DNA of 64,000 nt from Myxococcales bacterium (GTDB lineage: Bacteria > Myxococcota_A > Polyangia > Polyangiales > Houyiibacteriaceae). The stretch lies in NCBI GenBank assembly GCA_029861865.1, contig JAOTYL010000004.1:124001-188000 (forward strand), written 5' to 3'. The notes beneath the pieces were generated by a model. The model worked only from the letters and a program-made list of their open reading frames with translations, was not told the origin of the DNA and searched no databases. Position numbers and translations under genes: made by a program. This document shows positions 1 to 9,596 of this stretch, in pieces (within the stretch, counting starts at the first letter, position 1; the number at the start of each line of letters is the position of its first letter).

Positions 1-2
1 TC

Positions 3-2126
3 GATCCCAAAGGAGACTTGGGGAATCTACTTCTCACCTTTCCGGAGCTGCGCCCGAGCGATTTCGAGCCTTGGATCGATCCTGCCGAGGCCGAGCGAAA
101 GGGCCGCTCGGTGGCGGAGCATGCCGAGGCGGTGGCGAACCTGTGGAGCGAGGGGCTCGCGAGCTGGGGCCAGGACGGCAACCGAATCTCCCGTTTCCGA
201 GACGCAGTCGACCTCGCGATCTACACACCCGGAAGCTCTGCGGGGCGACCACTCCGTGTGCTCGATGCCTTTACGCCGCCATCGGGGGCCGATGTCGACA
301 CCGATTGGAAGCGCGAGGAGCTGATGAGCGCGGTTTCGAGCCTGCTCGCCTTGATCGGAATCGAGCCGGATCCGGTGAATAGCAAGGAGCACATCCTTCT
401 CTCCAATCTCTTGTCCCACGCGTGGGACCGGGACGAGGCCGTCGGCCTCGGCGACTTGATTCGCTGGATCGGCGCTCCCCCGATCGACCGAATCGGAGTC
501 ATGGACCTGGATTCGTTCTATCCCGCGGCCGATCGGCAGAAGCTCGCGATGCGAATCAACGGCATGATCGCATCGCCAGGGTTCTCGACGTGGCTCGAAG
601 GGGAGCCCCTCGACATTCAGAGTCTCCTTTGGACCGAGGAGGGAAAGCCGCGGATTTCGATCCTTTCCATTGCGCACTTGAGCGACGCGGAGCGGATGTT
701 CTTCGTGAGCACGTTGTTGAGCCGTGTCGTGACCTGGATGCGAAAACAGTCGGGCACCTCGAGCCTCCGCGCGATCGTGTACATGGACGAGGTCTTCGGG
801 TTTCTTCCGCCGGTTGCAGAGCCGCCTTCGAAAGGGCCGCTCCTCACGTTGCTCAAACAGGCCCGCGCGTACGGGGTTGGCGTCGTGTTGGCGACGCAGA
901 ATCCGGTCGACATCGATTACAAGGCGCTCTCGAACTGCGGCACCTGGTTCCTTGGAAGGCTTCAGACCGAACGCGATGTGGCCCGGGTGCTCGATGGCCT
1001 GGCGGGCGCGTCGGAGGCCGCCGGTCACCCACTGCGACGGGGCGAGGTCGAAAGGCTTCTGGCCGGGCTCCGCAGCCGTGTCTTTCTCTTGAACAACGCC
1101 CACGAGGACGGGCACCTCTTGTTTCACACCCGATGGGCGATGTCGTATCTGCGCGGCCCGCTCACCCGAACCCAGATCAAGCAGTTGACTCCGGTCATTC
1201 ACGCGGCACCAGAGAAGACAGCCGCGCCGACACCTTCGAAAGCGAGCACGAGCGCTTCTGGGGGTGCGCCTCCAGTTCTTCCGGTGGGGATCGAGCAAGT
1301 GTTTTTGGACGACGGTCCAGGGACCTACGAGCCTCATCTGGTCGCGGCCGTCTCGCTTCACTATTCCCGGGCCACCTACGGTCTCGACGAGTGGAAAGAG
1401 CAGGTTCTTCTCGCGCCGCTCGAAGACGGAGACCCATGGGAGCAAGCGGAGGTGTTCGAGCCCGATGCGCTCGATCTGCTCGACACTGCCCCCGAACAGG
1501 CGGAGTTCGCGTCGCCGCCACCTCGCTCACTCGGAAAGATGCGCTTTCGGAGCTACAAAAAACAGCTCAAGAGCCACGTTTACCAGAACCAACCGAAAAC
1601 CCTCTGGCAGTGTAAGCCCCTCAAGCTTCGTTCGAAGCCCGAAGAATCGAAATCCGAGTTTGCTGCGCGGGTTCAGCTGGCGGTTCGCGAAAAGCGAGAC
1701 CTCAAGGTCGATGACCTCCGCGCGCGCTTCGAAAAGAAGATCAAGCAGATGGAACACCGGGTTCGTCGGGCGGAGGCTCGGGTCGAGCGCGAAAAGGGCC
1801 AGTACGATCAGCAAAAGCTGCAGACCGGGATCTCGATGGGTGCGACGATTCTCGGCACGATTTTCGGGAGCCGTGGTTTGGGGCGGGCGACGACGGCGGC
1901 ACGAGGCGCCGGTCGCGCCGCACGCGAACGCCAGGATGTCCTTCAGGCCGAAGAAGATATGCGGACGCTCGAGGAAGAACAAGAAGCGCTAAAGATCGAA
2001 GCCGAAGAAGAGATACGCGCCCTTCAAGCCGAGGTGGAGCCACCGGAGATTGAAGAAGTGGTCGTCCGCCCGAAGAAGGCAGACATCGAGATCTCCAACC
2101 TCAAACTAGCCTGGAAGCGGGTTTAG
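3..2126 (+). CDS. HerA-type ATP-binding protein, 5' end outside window
   Basis: The reading frame is open from the first bases of the window and begins with DPKGD (bases 3-17), an internal motif of HerA/FtsK-superfamily ATPases, so the gene starts upstream and the Walker A region is not visible. About 260 residues on, YMDEVFGF gives the acidic Walker B strand. It is followed by a [16 protein letters not shown] sensor segment, typical of HerA-like motors that pump DNA or protein. The C-terminal third is unlike the core. It holds a basic helical region, a coiled coil near bases 1690-1800, a Gly/Ala-rich hydrophobic stretch (about 1825-1925) that looks like a glycine zipper, and a second coiled coil rich in Glu. 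The gene's TAG stop overlaps the stop of the convergent VOC gene. The substrate cannot be told from this fragment. ATPase assignment is firm; role is unknown. Confidence 0.8.
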   Translation, partial: DPKGDLGNLLLTFPELRPSDFEPWIDPAEAERKGRSVAEHAEAVANLWSEGLASWGQDGNRISRFRDAVDLAIYTPGSSAGRPLRVLDAFTPPSGADVDTDWKREELMSAVSSLLALIGIEPDPVNSKEHILLSNLLSHAWDRDEAVGLGDLIRWIGAPPIDRIGVMDLDSFYPAADRQKLAMRINGMIASPGFSTWLEGEPLDIQSLLWTEEGKPRISILSIAHLSDAERMFFVSTLLSRVVTWMRKQSGTSSLRAIVYMDEVFGFLPPVAEPPSKGPLLTLLKQARAYGVGVVLATQNPVDIDYKALSNCGTWFLGRLQTERDVARVLDGLAGASEAAGHPLRRGEVERLLAGLRSRVFLLNNAHEDGHLLFHTRWAMSYLRGPLTRTQIKQLTPVIHAAPEKTAAPTPSKASTSASGGAPPVLPVGIEQVFLDDGPGTYEPHLVAAVSLHYSRATYGLDEWKEQVLLAPLEDGDPWEQAEVFEPDALDLLDTAPEQAEFASPPPRSLGKMRFRSYKKQLKSHVYQNQPKTLWQCKPLKLRSKPEESKSEFAARVQLAVREKRDLKVDDLRARFEKKIKQMEHRVRRAEARVEREKGQYDQQKLQTGISMGATILGTIFGSRGLGRATTAARGAGRAARERQDVLQAEEDMRTLEEEQEALKIEAEEEIRALQAEVEPPEIEEVVVRPKKADIEISNLKLAWKRV

Positions 2127-2593
2127 AGCGCCTCGAAGGCCTCGCGAACCTCTGCAGGAGCTTCGACGAGCTCGATGAGGACGCCTTGTCCACCGATCGG
2201 CCGCTCCTCGTTGCCCTTTGGGTGGATGAAGCACACGCGATGGCCTGCGGCTCCGAGGCGGATTCCGCCTGGTGTGAAGCGGACCCCCTGGTTGCCCAGC
2301 CACTTCACCGCCGCGTCGATGTCGTCGACCCACAACCCGATGTGATTGAGAGGTGGCGTGTCGACCCTCGGCTTCTTGTCGGGATCGATGGGTTGCATGA
2401 GGTCGACTTCGACCGTGAATGGGCCGGCGCCCATCGTGACGATGTCTTCGTCGACGTTTTCGGTTTCGCTTCGGAAATTACCGGTGGGCTCGAGCCCGAG
2501 CGTGTCGACCCACAGCCGACGAAGGGAGCTCTTGTCGGACGCGCCGACCGCGATCTGCTGGATGCCGAGGACTTTGAACGGACGATCTGCCAT
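2123..2593 (-). CDS. VOC-family protein, methylmalonyl-CoA epimerase-like
   Basis: The 156-residue protein has two beta-alpha-beta-beta-beta modules of the vicinal oxygen chelate fold. The second module carries NHIGLWVDD (a metal-ligand His) and ends with HPKG...[10 protein letters not shown], the pattern seen in methylmalonyl-CoA epimerases and related glyoxalase-fold enzymes, where the Glu is a metal ligand. In the first module the position usually occupied by the ligand His reads IQQIAVG, so one ligand appears to be Gln. An epimerase would convert (S)- to (R)-methylmalonyl-CoA, which would fit with the acyl-CoA carboxylase at 20.4-24.9 kb, but they are not adjacent. The ATG is preceded by TATGAA 9 nt upstream, a near match to the TAnnnT box seen at other genes here. 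It is divergent from trpS and could be another VOC enzyme. Confidence 0.65.
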   Translation of the reverse strand: MADRPFKVLGIQQIAVGASDKSSLRRLWVDTLGLEPTGNFRSETENVDEDIVTMGAGPFTVEVDLMQPIDPDKKPRVDTPPLNHIGLWVDDIDAAVKWLGNQGVRFTPGGIRLGAAGHRVCFIHPKGNEERPIGGQGVLIELVEAPAEVREAFEAL

Positions 2594-2623
2594 GCTTCGG
2601 CGTTCATACCCCGGTTGCCGCGC

Positions 2624-3613
2624 ATGTCCACATGGGACAACCTCCGCCCGGTGAAGACGTCATTGACCGGCATCAAACCGACGCACCTTCCGCATCTCGG
2701 AAACTACCTCGGTGCGATCCGTCCCGCCCTCTCGCTCGTCGATCAGTATCGAACTCTGTACTTCATCGCGGACTATCACGCGCTCACCAGCGTTCGGGAC
2801 GCAGAGAAGCTCCGAAGCTACATTCGCGACGTTGCCGCGACGTGGCTCGCGTGCGGGCTCGATCCCGAGCGCACCTTGCTTTACCGACAGTCCGACGTGC
2901 CCGAGGTGTTCGAGCTCACATGGGTGTTGAGCTGCTTGCTGGCAACGGGGCAGCTCGAGCGCGGACATGCCTACAAAGACGCGCTTGCACGCGGCGGCTC
3001 ACCCAATGCAGGAATCTTCAACTATCCGGTGCTGATGGCGGCCGACATTCTTCTCTACGACACCGATGTGGTGCCGATCGGCAAAGACCAGAAGCAGCAT
3101 CTAGAGCTGACTCGCGACGTGGCGTCGCGATTGAACCACACCTATGGCGAGAACACGCTCGTCGTGCCGGAAGCCCTGATCACCGAGGCGCCCCTCGTTC
3201 CAGGGACCGACGGCGAGAAGATGAGCAAGAGCCGCGGCAACGGAATTCCCCTCTTCGAAACGCCGAAGAAGCTTCGGAAGGTGATCATGGGCATCACCAC
3301 CAGCTCCGAGGCGCTCGAGGAGCCGAAGCCAGCTGAAGGTTCCACCGTATACGATCTATATGCGCTCGTGGCCCCCGAGCAGGCCCCCGAGATGAAGCAA
3401 AAGCTCGAGGCGGGCGGCTACGGCTGGGGTCACGCAAAGCAGGACCTTTATGAGGCGATCGAAGCCGAGATCGGCTCCAAGCGAGAAGCCTACCTTGGGA
3501 TTCGTTCCGACGAGCCAAAGCTCGATGCGATCTTGCATGAGGGCGCCGACAAAGCGAGGTTGCTCGCTCACGCAACGATGCGGCGCGTGCGGAGCGCGGT
3601 GGGCGTCGACTGA
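2624..3613 (+). CDS. trpS: Tryptophan--tRNA ligase
   Basis: This class I aminoacyl-tRNA synthetase charges tRNA-Trp in the cytoplasm. The nucleotide-binding signature is seen as THLPHLGNY (HIGH-type) about 20 residues in, and the second signature as EKMSKS near base 3220, together with the family segment [15 protein letters not shown]. The frame stays open upstream to 2186, but that part is antisense to the VOC gene. The ATG at 2624 gives 329 residues, the usual bacterial TrpRS length, and begins just before the first beta strand. It is divergent from the VOC gene with 30 bp between the starts, so the two share a promoter region. It ends one base before the end of the convergent lipoprotein gene. 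Confidence 0.96.
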   Translation: MSTWDNLRPVKTSLTGIKPTHLPHLGNYLGAIRPALSLVDQYRTLYFIADYHALTSVRDAEKLRSYIRDVAATWLACGLDPERTLLYRQSDVPEVFELTWVLSCLLATGQLERGHAYKDALARGGSPNAGIFNYPVLMAADILLYDTDVVPIGKDQKQHLELTRDVASRLNHTYGENTLVVPEALITEAPLVPGTDGEKMSKSRGNGIPLFETPKKLRKVIMGITTSSEALEEPKPAEGSTVYDLYALVAPEQAPEMKQKLEAGGYGWGHAKQDLYEAIEAEIGSKREAYLGIRSDEPKLDAILHEGADKARLLAHATMRRVRSAVGVD

Positions 3614-3614
3614 G

Positions 3615-4121
3615 TTACTCGGTGCTGCTCCACTGCGCGTCGTCGAAGTCCTCGTACTCTTCGCTCTCGACAGGTCCCTCTGCGGGCTGTTGCACCTCGG
3701 AAATCGCGAGCAGTCCGGGATGACCGCTTTCGACGGATTCGTTGGTCAGCAAAAACGTTTGTTTGTGCTTCTGCCATGCTTGCCGGACGATGGTCTGGGC
3801 GATGACCATCGTCTCGTGGTGGTACCACCGAATCGCCACTCGAGAGACCGCTCCCGAGCCATCTTCCTCGGTGTGGGCGTTCACCGCGAGGATCTCGCTG
3901 TCTGCGATCTGAATATCTCGTCCCCAGCGCATGTGCGTCAGGCGAAACTGGTTCTGGAACACGGGTGAAACATGACCGGTTGCGACGTCCATTCGACCCC
4001 AACGCACCCCCTCGTTGAGCTCGATCACCGAGTCGCGAAGCCTGGTTTCGGGACTCAGATTTTGTATCAAGCAGCCGCTCATCCCTAGCAACAGACCTGC
4101 CCACCAGAATCGTCCAAACAT
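3615..4121 (-). CDS. Predicted lipoprotein, unknown function
   Basis: The 168-residue protein starts with a short signal peptide and a lipobox LGMSGC, so it should be exported and lipidated on the Cys at about position 17. The mature part contains a beta-rich region with alternating polar and hydrophobic residues (about 60-125) and ends in an acidic tail rich in Glu and Asp. No catalytic motif is recognisable. It starts with ATG only 6 nt after a TAGCGT box and has no Shine-Dalgarno. It is convergent with trpS and divergent from nothing close. Lipoprotein localisation is well supported by the lipobox; function is not known. Confidence 0.75.
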   Translation of the reverse strand: MFGRFWWAGLLLGMSGCLIQNLSPETRLRDSVIELNEGVRWGRMDVATGHVSPVFQNQFRLTHMRWGRDIQIADSEILAVNAHTEEDGSGAVSRVAIRWYHHETMVIAQTIVRQAWQKHKQTFLLTNESVESGHPGLLAISEVQQPAEGPVESEEYEDFDDAQWSSTE

Positions 4122-4127
4122 GGGCCG

Positions 4128-4133
4128 ACGCTA
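4128..4133 (-). promoter_or_regulatory. -10 box TAGCGT, likely leaderless start
   Basis: TAGCGT on the minus strand lies exactly 6 nt before the ATG of the lipoprotein at 4121. A TTGCCC sits 18 nt further upstream as a possible -35. No ribosome-binding site can fit, so transcription would begin at the start codon. Confidence 0.5.
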
Positions 4134-4157
4134 GGCACGAGGACCGACAATGGGCAA

Positions 4158-6818
4158 CTAATTGGCGGCTCTGGCGTCTGTCTTGGCGAGACGGGCTTGC
4201 GCGGCCCGATTGTCGGGGTCCTGCGCGAGTGCTTTTCGCCAGGCTTCACGTGCCCGAATCACTTTACCCTGAAGCATGAAAGCATCTCCGAGCAGCACTT
4301 TGTACTGCGCGCGGCGCGGCCTTTTCACAACGGCCCGCCGTGCCCATTTTTCCGCTCCCTCGCCGTCCTTGACCGTGACGTAGAGCTTCGCGTAGCCGGC
4401 CATGGCCTGCGGGTTTTTGGGGTCGAGCTCCCAGGCTCGATCGAGCGTCGCCCCTGCCCGCTCCAGATCCCCGCTTCGGATCAAGGCAAGGGCTCGATGC
4501 ACCAGGACATCGGATGCCTTGCTTGGGTCTCGTGGGAGGTTCTGCGTTGGGATCACCGGCTTCGGCTCCTGCGCGGCTGGTGGCTCCTCTTGTGTGGCCG
4601 GGGTCGCCTCGGGCTCCACAGGCTCTTCTTCGAGGGGCTCGTCCGCGCTTGCCTCGTCGGCCTGCGGCTCCACGACTACCTCTTCCGGCGAGCGGATTTC
4701 CGCCACCAGGCCTTCATCCAAGGCTTCGAGACCATCCACCGGCCCGATGATCGGGGTTTGGTCGGGAGCGGTATCCTTTTCGACCTCCGCAGCCGCCATC
4801 GAGTCGGAGTCGGCGAGCCAGAGCTGCCAGGTCAAGAAACCCCCTCCTCCGAGGAGGGCGACGAGAAGCAGGATAGGAATCCAAATCGGCGTCGAGTGGG
4901 CCGAGGCAGGTGCGACGATCGTCGCACCTTCGAGCGTCGATGCGAGCTCATGATCGAATGCCTGGTCGGCAAACAGAGGAGCTCGCGAGGACTTCTTGCC
5001 GGCTGGCGGCGGAGGAGGCGGAGCCGGCTTCCCCGGGACCGGAATCGTCTTCTCCGTCTCGTCGGGCAGCATCTCGAACACCGGTGCAAGCCCCATTTGC
5101 GTCTTCTTTGGAGGACGCGAGAGACCGTGGTCGGTGTGTCGTTCGGGGCCGTTGCTCTCGTGTATGGCGGCCCCAGCGGCGACTTCTCGACGTCGAGTCT
5201 CGACCTTGCCGAGCATCCTCTTGTTCGTCGGGGCTTCTTCTTCGACAAAACCCTGTCCCCCGGCATCCGCGGTTTGAAGATGCCGAAACCTCGGCGGTGC
5301 CATGGTTCGGAGCTGCTCGAGTCCATCGCTCGGCAGAGCGCTCGGAGGCATCGTGGCGTGGTCTTGCACCTCGGGTGCAGCCGGCGGAACCGTTGCTGCG
5401 TCGCCCACGACGGCGTTTTCACCGTCCGCAACGCCTAGCTCGCGCGCAACGACCCCGAGCGCTTCGTCTACCGGCATCATGATGTTCGCGACCGACGGGA
5501 GGTCTTGCTCTCGGATCGAAACACGGCCTGAGTTCATTCCCCAGAGCGCAGTGAGAGCGGGCATGCCTTGGAGGCTCAGAGTCGTTGCTTCCCGAAGCGT
5601 CGCGTAGGCCCCCACGATGGAGTTGTCCGCGATATCGACTTCGACGCTCCGTTTGTTCCCGACGATCGCGACATGACGCACTCCGGCAACCGAACCGAGA
5701 GCGCGAAGTAAGCGTCCGGGACCGATAAGCTCGAGCCTGGTGTCGAAATCGACTTCGTCGGTGACTCGGCGAGCGGTTACCGCGTCCTGCTCGATGAGGG
5801 GTGTGACCCGCGAAACTAGCCGTGCGAGATCCGGCTCGGCATCCGAAGCCGCGCTCGGCCAAAAATCATCCCAGCGTACCACCAACATCGAAGCCCAACG
5901 AAGCTGCGGATCCCTGCGAATTGCGCGGACGAACTCGATCCCCTTGCCGCCGACCGCGACCGAGTCCATCACCACGACCTGCGGGTCGACTTCGCGAATT
6001 CGAGGGATGACTGCGGTCGAAAAATCGGCTGCAGCGACCTGCACCCCTTTTGCGTGAAGCGCGTGCGCGAGCTTCTCCGCCCGAAGCTCGTCGGTGTCTA
6101 GGATCACCATGCGAGACCCCTCGAGCACGCTCAGGTCGGCTTCTTTCTCGGCTTCTATCGCACCTGGCAGAGTCGAGAGGCGCCCGCCGCTCGCTTCGTG
6201 AAACTCGTATTCGAGCGGCTCGGACTCGGCCACCGCTTCGCGCAGCCGCTCGAGGATCAACTCCATGTTGTGCGCGCTTGGTGACTCGGTTTCGATGACG
6301 ATCGGCATGCCCTCGAGAACCCCTTTCGGGGATTGGATGCTCAGAATGCCGGTCTTGTGGTCGCTCGAAACCAAAGAGACGACATCTTTCAGGTTGTCCT
6401 CGTTGAGCTCGCCGCTCGCCATACCAGATCGGTCGGGAACCTCCTGCGCCAGCTCTGCGAGACGGCGGGCGATCGTGTCGGCTCCGGCGCCCCGCGGGAC
6501 GATCGCAACCGCACCGGTGCGAAAGTCGGGACCTTCGTGCTTGAGGACGGCCTCGTTCGAGACGACCGCAATCGGCAGAACGTCGGTGGCTCGGTTTGCC
6601 GCCATCCGCTGGACCACGCTTGCTCCACCCCGCACCGCCGCATCGCCGATCAAGACGACCAGATCCGGTGCGTAAACGCGGACGGCGTTTTCGAGCTCAG
6701 CGGTAGCGCTCGCCGCGACAGACACGCCGTGGCGACGAAGCGCTTCCCCCAACGCCGTCTGCATCGGTTCGCCCTGGCCCACCAGCAATACGGTGGGTCG
6801 GTGCTCCTCCTCCGACAT
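4158..6818 (-). CDS. Pseudo-receiver / DUF4388-like / TPR membrane signalling protein
   Basis: The 886-residue protein is mosaic. Residues 8-125 have a CheY-like fold, but the acidic pocket reads GQGE and the phospho-acceptor Asp of strand 3 is replaced (LVVLIG), so this receiver should not be phosphorylated. A second receiver-like domain (about 230-340) keeps LDTDE and VVMDS but lacks the conserved Lys. Between and after them are segments resembling DUF4388/PatA-N-type domains (about 135-165 and 365-440). A Pro-rich linker (PGKPAPPPPPPAGKK) leads to one membrane helix (about 649-671), then an acidic Pro/Glu linker and TPR repeats at the C terminus (about 790-880). The order puts the receivers in the cytoplasm and the TPRs outside, if the helix crosses the membrane. 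It is probably a protein-interaction scaffold. It is transcribed divergently from the SCP2 gene; a CATTCT box lies 6 nt before its ATG. Confidence 0.72.
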   Translation of the reverse strand: MSEEEHRPTVLLVGQGEPMQTALGEALRRHGVSVAASATAELENAVRVYAPDLVVLIGDAAVRGGASVVQRMAANRATDVLPIAVVSNEAVLKHEGPDFRTGAVAIVPRGAGADTIARRLAELAQEVPDRSGMASGELNEDNLKDVVSLVSSDHKTGILSIQSPKGVLEGMPIVIETESPSAHNMELILERLREAVAESEPLEYEFHEASGGRLSTLPGAIEAEKEADLSVLEGSRMVILDTDELRAEKLAHALHAKGVQVAAADFSTAVIPRIREVDPQVVVMDSVAVGGKGIEFVRAIRRDPQLRWASMLVVRWDDFWPSAASDAEPDLARLVSRVTPLIEQDAVTARRVTDEVDFDTRLELIGPGRLLRALGSVAGVRHVAIVGNKRSVEVDIADNSIVGAYATLREATTLSLQGMPALTALWGMNSGRVSIREQDLPSVANIMMPVDEALGVVARELGVADGENAVVGDAATVPPAAPEVQDHATMPPSALPSDGLEQLRTMAPPRFRHLQTADAGGQGFVEEEAPTNKRMLGKVETRRREVAAGAAIHESNGPERHTDHGLSRPPKKTQMGLAPVFEMLPDETEKTIPVPGKPAPPPPPPAGKKSSRAPLFADQAFDHELASTLEGATIVAPASAHSTPIWIPILLLVALLGGGGFLTWQLWLADSDSMAAAEVEKDTAPDQTPIIGPVDGLEALDEGLVAEIRSPEEVVVEPQADEASADEPLEEEPVEPEATPATQEEPPAAQEPKPVIPTQNLPRDPSKASDVLVHRALALIRSGDLERAGATLDRAWELDPKNPQAMAGYAKLYVTVKDGEGAEKWARRAVVKRPRRAQYKVLLGDAFMLQGKVIRAREAWRKALAQDPDNRAAQARLAKTDARAAN

Positions 6819-6857
6819 CGATCAGAATGGTGGCTGATTCTGAGCCATTTCGCCAGC

Positions 6858-6886
6858 TTGGTGCGGGTGGGCTTCTTAGCTACACT
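6858..6886 (+). promoter_or_regulatory. Sigma-70-like promoter TTGGTG-17-TACACT
   Basis: TTGGTG (6858-6863) and TACACT (6881-6886) are separated by 17 bp. The -10 box ends 9 nt before the ATG at 6896, and there is no Shine-Dalgarno between, so a leaderless or nearly leaderless transcript is expected. Confidence 0.55.
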
Positions 6887-6895
6887 CCGCCGCTC

Positions 6896-7531
6896 ATGAC
6901 CAAACAACCCATAGAGTTCCTCCGAGACACCTTTCCAAAGCTTTTCATCCGTGGAGTGGGGGTGCTCGAAAGTCGCGCCGCAGGGGGGGACGAGCGTGCG
7001 CAGCGGATCCTGGCCGACGTCAAAGGGGTGACGGGGGCCGTGCGCCTCGAGGTCGACGACCATCCACCGATCGTCCTATCGGGCAAGGCCGGCCTCCTGA
7101 CCTCCGGCAACGAGCCCGAAGAGGGCGTTCCCCTCAAGGCGACGGCGAAAATACCAGGCGATGCGGTCGAGCTCCTGCTCGGCTCGGCGCTGCGATCCGG
7201 CGCCTTGGAAGACGACGAAGTGGCCGTCGGAGCGGCTCAGACGGCCTCCAAGCGCTTCGAGGACGCCCTCGCTGGGCAGTCTTTGAGCTTCGTGGCCACG
7301 GTGAGGAACGTGCCGGAGCTCGGGGACGTGATCCTGCGGGTCGCCTTCAACGTTCCGGAGGTCCCAGCCGAGCCTGGATTCACCACCGAGCTCCAGTTCT
7401 CGGACCTCGAGGCCGTCCGGCACGGCGAGCTCACGGTCCAAGAGCTCTTCCTCGGTGGGAAGCTCAAGATGGAAGGCGATTATTCGCTGGCGCTCCAGAT
7501 CTCGATGCAGCTTCTCACCAATCCGCTCTGA
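6896..7531 (+). CDS. SCP2 sterol-binding domain protein
   Basis: The 211-residue protein matches the SCP2-type lipid-binding fold in layout: an N-terminal helix (EFLRDTFPKLFIRGVGVLE), beta strands that include AVRLEVDDHPPIVLSGKAG, and two copies of the SCP2-like pattern in which a short strand pair is followed by a DGE-like turn (HGELTVQELFLGGKLKMEGDY). Such domains bind acyl-CoA, sterols or other hydrophobic ligands in the cytoplasm. The frame extends up to 6827, but ATG 6896 is chosen because a promoter box ends 9 nt before it and the upstream residues are not family-like. No partner gene is adjacent apart from the divergent scaffold protein. The ligand is unknown. Confidence 0.75.
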   Translation: MTKQPIEFLRDTFPKLFIRGVGVLESRAAGGDERAQRILADVKGVTGAVRLEVDDHPPIVLSGKAGLLTSGNEPEEGVPLKATAKIPGDAVELLLGSALRSGALEDDEVAVGAAQTASKRFEDALAGQSLSFVATVRNVPELGDVILRVAFNVPEVPAEPGFTTELQFSDLEAVRHGELTVQELFLGGKLKMEGDYSLALQISMQLLTNPL

Positions 7532-7600
7532 ACGGAAGATCCGGAGATCCAAGCGGAACTTGCCGGGCCCTCCTGCGGACGGATACCCTGATCGCTGGTA

Positions 7601-9127
7601 GTGGGGGTCATGTTTCGGGCTATCGCCAAGAGCCGTTATATCGTTCCGGGGTTTTTGTGCTTCGTGCTTGCGTTCGTGGTCGGCCCTCTGGGGGCTGAGA
7701 CCGGAGCGCTGAGCATGGCTGCTGCAGGAGGCCTCGCGGCGGCCCTTGGTGTCCTCGGGATGCTGATCATCACCTCCGGTCTGCCTCCTTCGATCGAGGT
7801 CAGCGAGGTCGACGCGCGGCTCCGTGAGATCAAAGGCGAAGTCAAAGAGATCGAGAGCGTCATCGGGCAAAACGTTCGCGAGCTCACCAGCGGGCTCGGT
7901 GAGCAGATGGTTGCCGTCGAAGAGACCGCACGTGCGTTGAAGTCGATGGCCATCTCGCTCCAGGCGATCAGCGATCGGGTCGAATCGCTGTCCTCCAGCA
8001 CGGAAGAAAGCTCTTCGAGCATCCTGCAAATGACGGCGACGAACCACGAAGTTGCGGAGAATATGGGGAATCTCGGATCGAGCGTCCGCGAGACGGCGTC
8101 CTCCATCGAGGAGATGACCTACAGCATCAAGGAGGTGGCGCGGAACATCGATGCCTTGGCCCTGACCACCGACGAGACCTCCTCCTCGATGAACGAGATG
8201 GATGTTTCGATCGATCAGGTGCAGTCGAACGCCAACGAAACGGCGAGGCTCTCCGAAGAGGTCGCGACCGACGCGGAGATCGGCGCCGAATCGATCCTGA
8301 AGATCACCGAAGAGATCAATCACATCAAGTCGACCTCGCTGCAGGCCGTCAGCAAGATTTCGAATCTCGGAGACCGGATCGAGGCGATTGGCGACATCTT
8401 GAACGTGATCGATGACGTTGCCGAACAAACGAATCTATTGGCGCTCAATGCGGCGATCATCGCTGCGCAGGCCGGTGAGCACGGCAAGGGGTTCGCCGTC
8501 GTCGCCGACGAGATCAAGGACCTCGCCGAGCGCGCAGGCACATCCACGAGGGAGATCGCGGATCTGATCAAAGCGATCCAAGAAGAAACCAAGAATGCCA
8601 TCGAGGCGGTCGAGCGCGGTGCCAGCACAGTAGACCGAGGTGTCACGGTCAGCGCAGAAGCGGAGCGGGCCCTCAAGAAGATCCTCGAGTCGTCGAGGCA
8701 GTCGACGGTGATGGTGCGCGGTATTGCCCTCGCGACGGTCGAGCAATCGAAAGGGTCGAAGCAAGTGACTGACGCGATCGGCCGGATTGCCGAAACCGTT
8801 CAGCAGATCGCTGCGGCCACCGCCGAACAGGCTCGCGGTTCGGAGCTGATCATGAAGAGCGCGGACAACATGCGACTGATCACCCAGCAGATGGAGCGCA
8901 GCAGTCAGGAGCAGGCCGAGGGCGGTCGACAAATGACCGGAGCGATCGAGCACATCTCGGACATGGTTCTTCAGCTACAGCAGTCGCACCTCAAGCATTC
9001 TGAGACCTCCGAGCAGACGCTTGCAGCGGCCGCCCGCATTCAGCAGCTGACACGCGACTACGAAAGGCGGGTTCGTGCCGTCAATCATGCGGTGGAGCGA
9101 TTGCGACAGTTGCGTTTCGAGGCGTGA
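7601..9127 (+). CDS. Methyl-accepting chemotaxis protein without a large periplasmic domain
   Basis: Two hydrophobic segments (about residues 10-28 and 33-56) are separated by only a few residues. They are followed by a long alpha-helical coiled coil, so there is no extracellular sensing domain and no obvious HAMP. The signalling hairpin is clear: [20 protein letters not shown] followed by [15 protein letters not shown]. The hairpin carries Ile and Gln at two positions that are Glu and Arg in the enteric consensus; this variant occurs in other deltaproteobacterial receptors. Flanking helices are rich in Gln/Glu pairs suitable for methylation. It would signal to a CheA/CheW complex not present in this window. 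Start could be GTG 7601 or ATG 7610; TACCCT ends 11 nt before the GTG. It is a single gene before tatBC. Confidence 0.9.
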   Translation: MGVMFRAIAKSRYIVPGFLCFVLAFVVGPLGAETGALSMAAAGGLAAALGVLGMLIITSGLPPSIEVSEVDARLREIKGEVKEIESVIGQNVRELTSGLGEQMVAVEETARALKSMAISLQAISDRVESLSSSTEESSSSILQMTATNHEVAENMGNLGSSVRETASSIEEMTYSIKEVARNIDALALTTDETSSSMNEMDVSIDQVQSNANETARLSEEVATDAEIGAESILKITEEINHIKSTSLQAVSKISNLGDRIEAIGDILNVIDDVAEQTNLLALNAAIIAAQAGEHGKGFAVVADEIKDLAERAGTSTREIADLIKAIQEETKNAIEAVERGASTVDRGVTVSAEAERALKKILESSRQSTVMVRGIALATVEQSKGSKQVTDAIGRIAETVQQIAAATAEQARGSELIMKSADNMRLITQQMERSSQEQAEGGRQMTGAIEHISDMVLQLQQSHLKHSETSEQTLAAAARIQQLTRDYERRVRAVNHAVERLRQLRFEA

Positions 9128-9188
9128 TCGGGATGCCTGAGGCGCTTAGGTTGCCCCGCGGGGTCCCTACGCTTCATTCTAGGGGAAC

Positions 9189-9596
9189 ATGTTTGGGATT
9201 GGGCCCACGGAGCTGATTTTCTTCTTGGTGATCCTTCTGCTGGCGGTGGGGCCGGAGAAGCTTCCGACCTTCATGCGAACGGTCGGCAAGGGTCTGCGCC
9301 AGTTGAGGAGCGCCAGCCGCGAGTTCAAAGACGCCATCGGGTTGGACGAGCTCATGCGAGAGGGCGATCCATTCCGCGCGCCGCCGGTCCGACCGCCGCG
9401 TGCACGACCGGTGCCGGTCAAATCCGAAGACGCCAAGCCGCAAGCGCAGCCTCCACCTCACCCTACGACGCCGCCTCCGGTCCCTCCTCCACGTGACGCC
9501 GCGCAGGCGCCTCAAAAGCCCGCGACACCCGAGACGTCGGCCGACGCAGATGCGCCTCCCGATCCCGACGCGTCTGCGGGGGCGAACCATCCATGA
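9189..9596 (+). CDS. tatB: Sec-independent translocase TatB-like subunit
   Basis: The protein has the TatA/B layout: an N-terminal membrane helix (MFGIGPTELIFFLVILLLAV), the hinge GPEKLP, then an amphipathic helix (FMRTVGKGLRQLRSASREFK) and a long Pro/Ala-rich, disordered tail. The Glu after GPTEL and the Pro in the hinge favour TatB over TatA. At 135 residues it is a normal TatB size. It forms the receptor for twin-arginine substrates together with TatC, whose gene overlaps its last 4 bases. A good Shine-Dalgarno (aggggaac) precedes the ATG, and a TACGCT box lies at 9168-9173. No tatA is in the window. Confidence 0.87.
   Translation: MFGIGPTELIFFLVILLLAVGPEKLPTFMRTVGKGLRQLRSASREFKDAIGLDELMREGDPFRAPPVRPPRARPVPVKSEDAKPQAQPPPHPTTPPPVPPPRDAAQAPQKPATPETSADADAPPDPDASAGANHP

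Noticed and set aside
27-1445. 472-codon minus-strand frame antisense to the HerA-type ATPase
   Set aside because: Arg/Gln-rich translation without motifs, fully inside a gene with clear ATPase motifs on the plus strand.
422-1615. 397-codon plus-strand frame overlapping the ATPase in another frame
   Set aside because: Arg/Gly-rich, no family motif; the ATPase frame carries the motifs.
2186-2623. Longer trpS reading frame from 2186
   Set aside because: It would be entirely antisense to the VOC gene and before the known family start; ATG 2624 gives the normal enzyme length.
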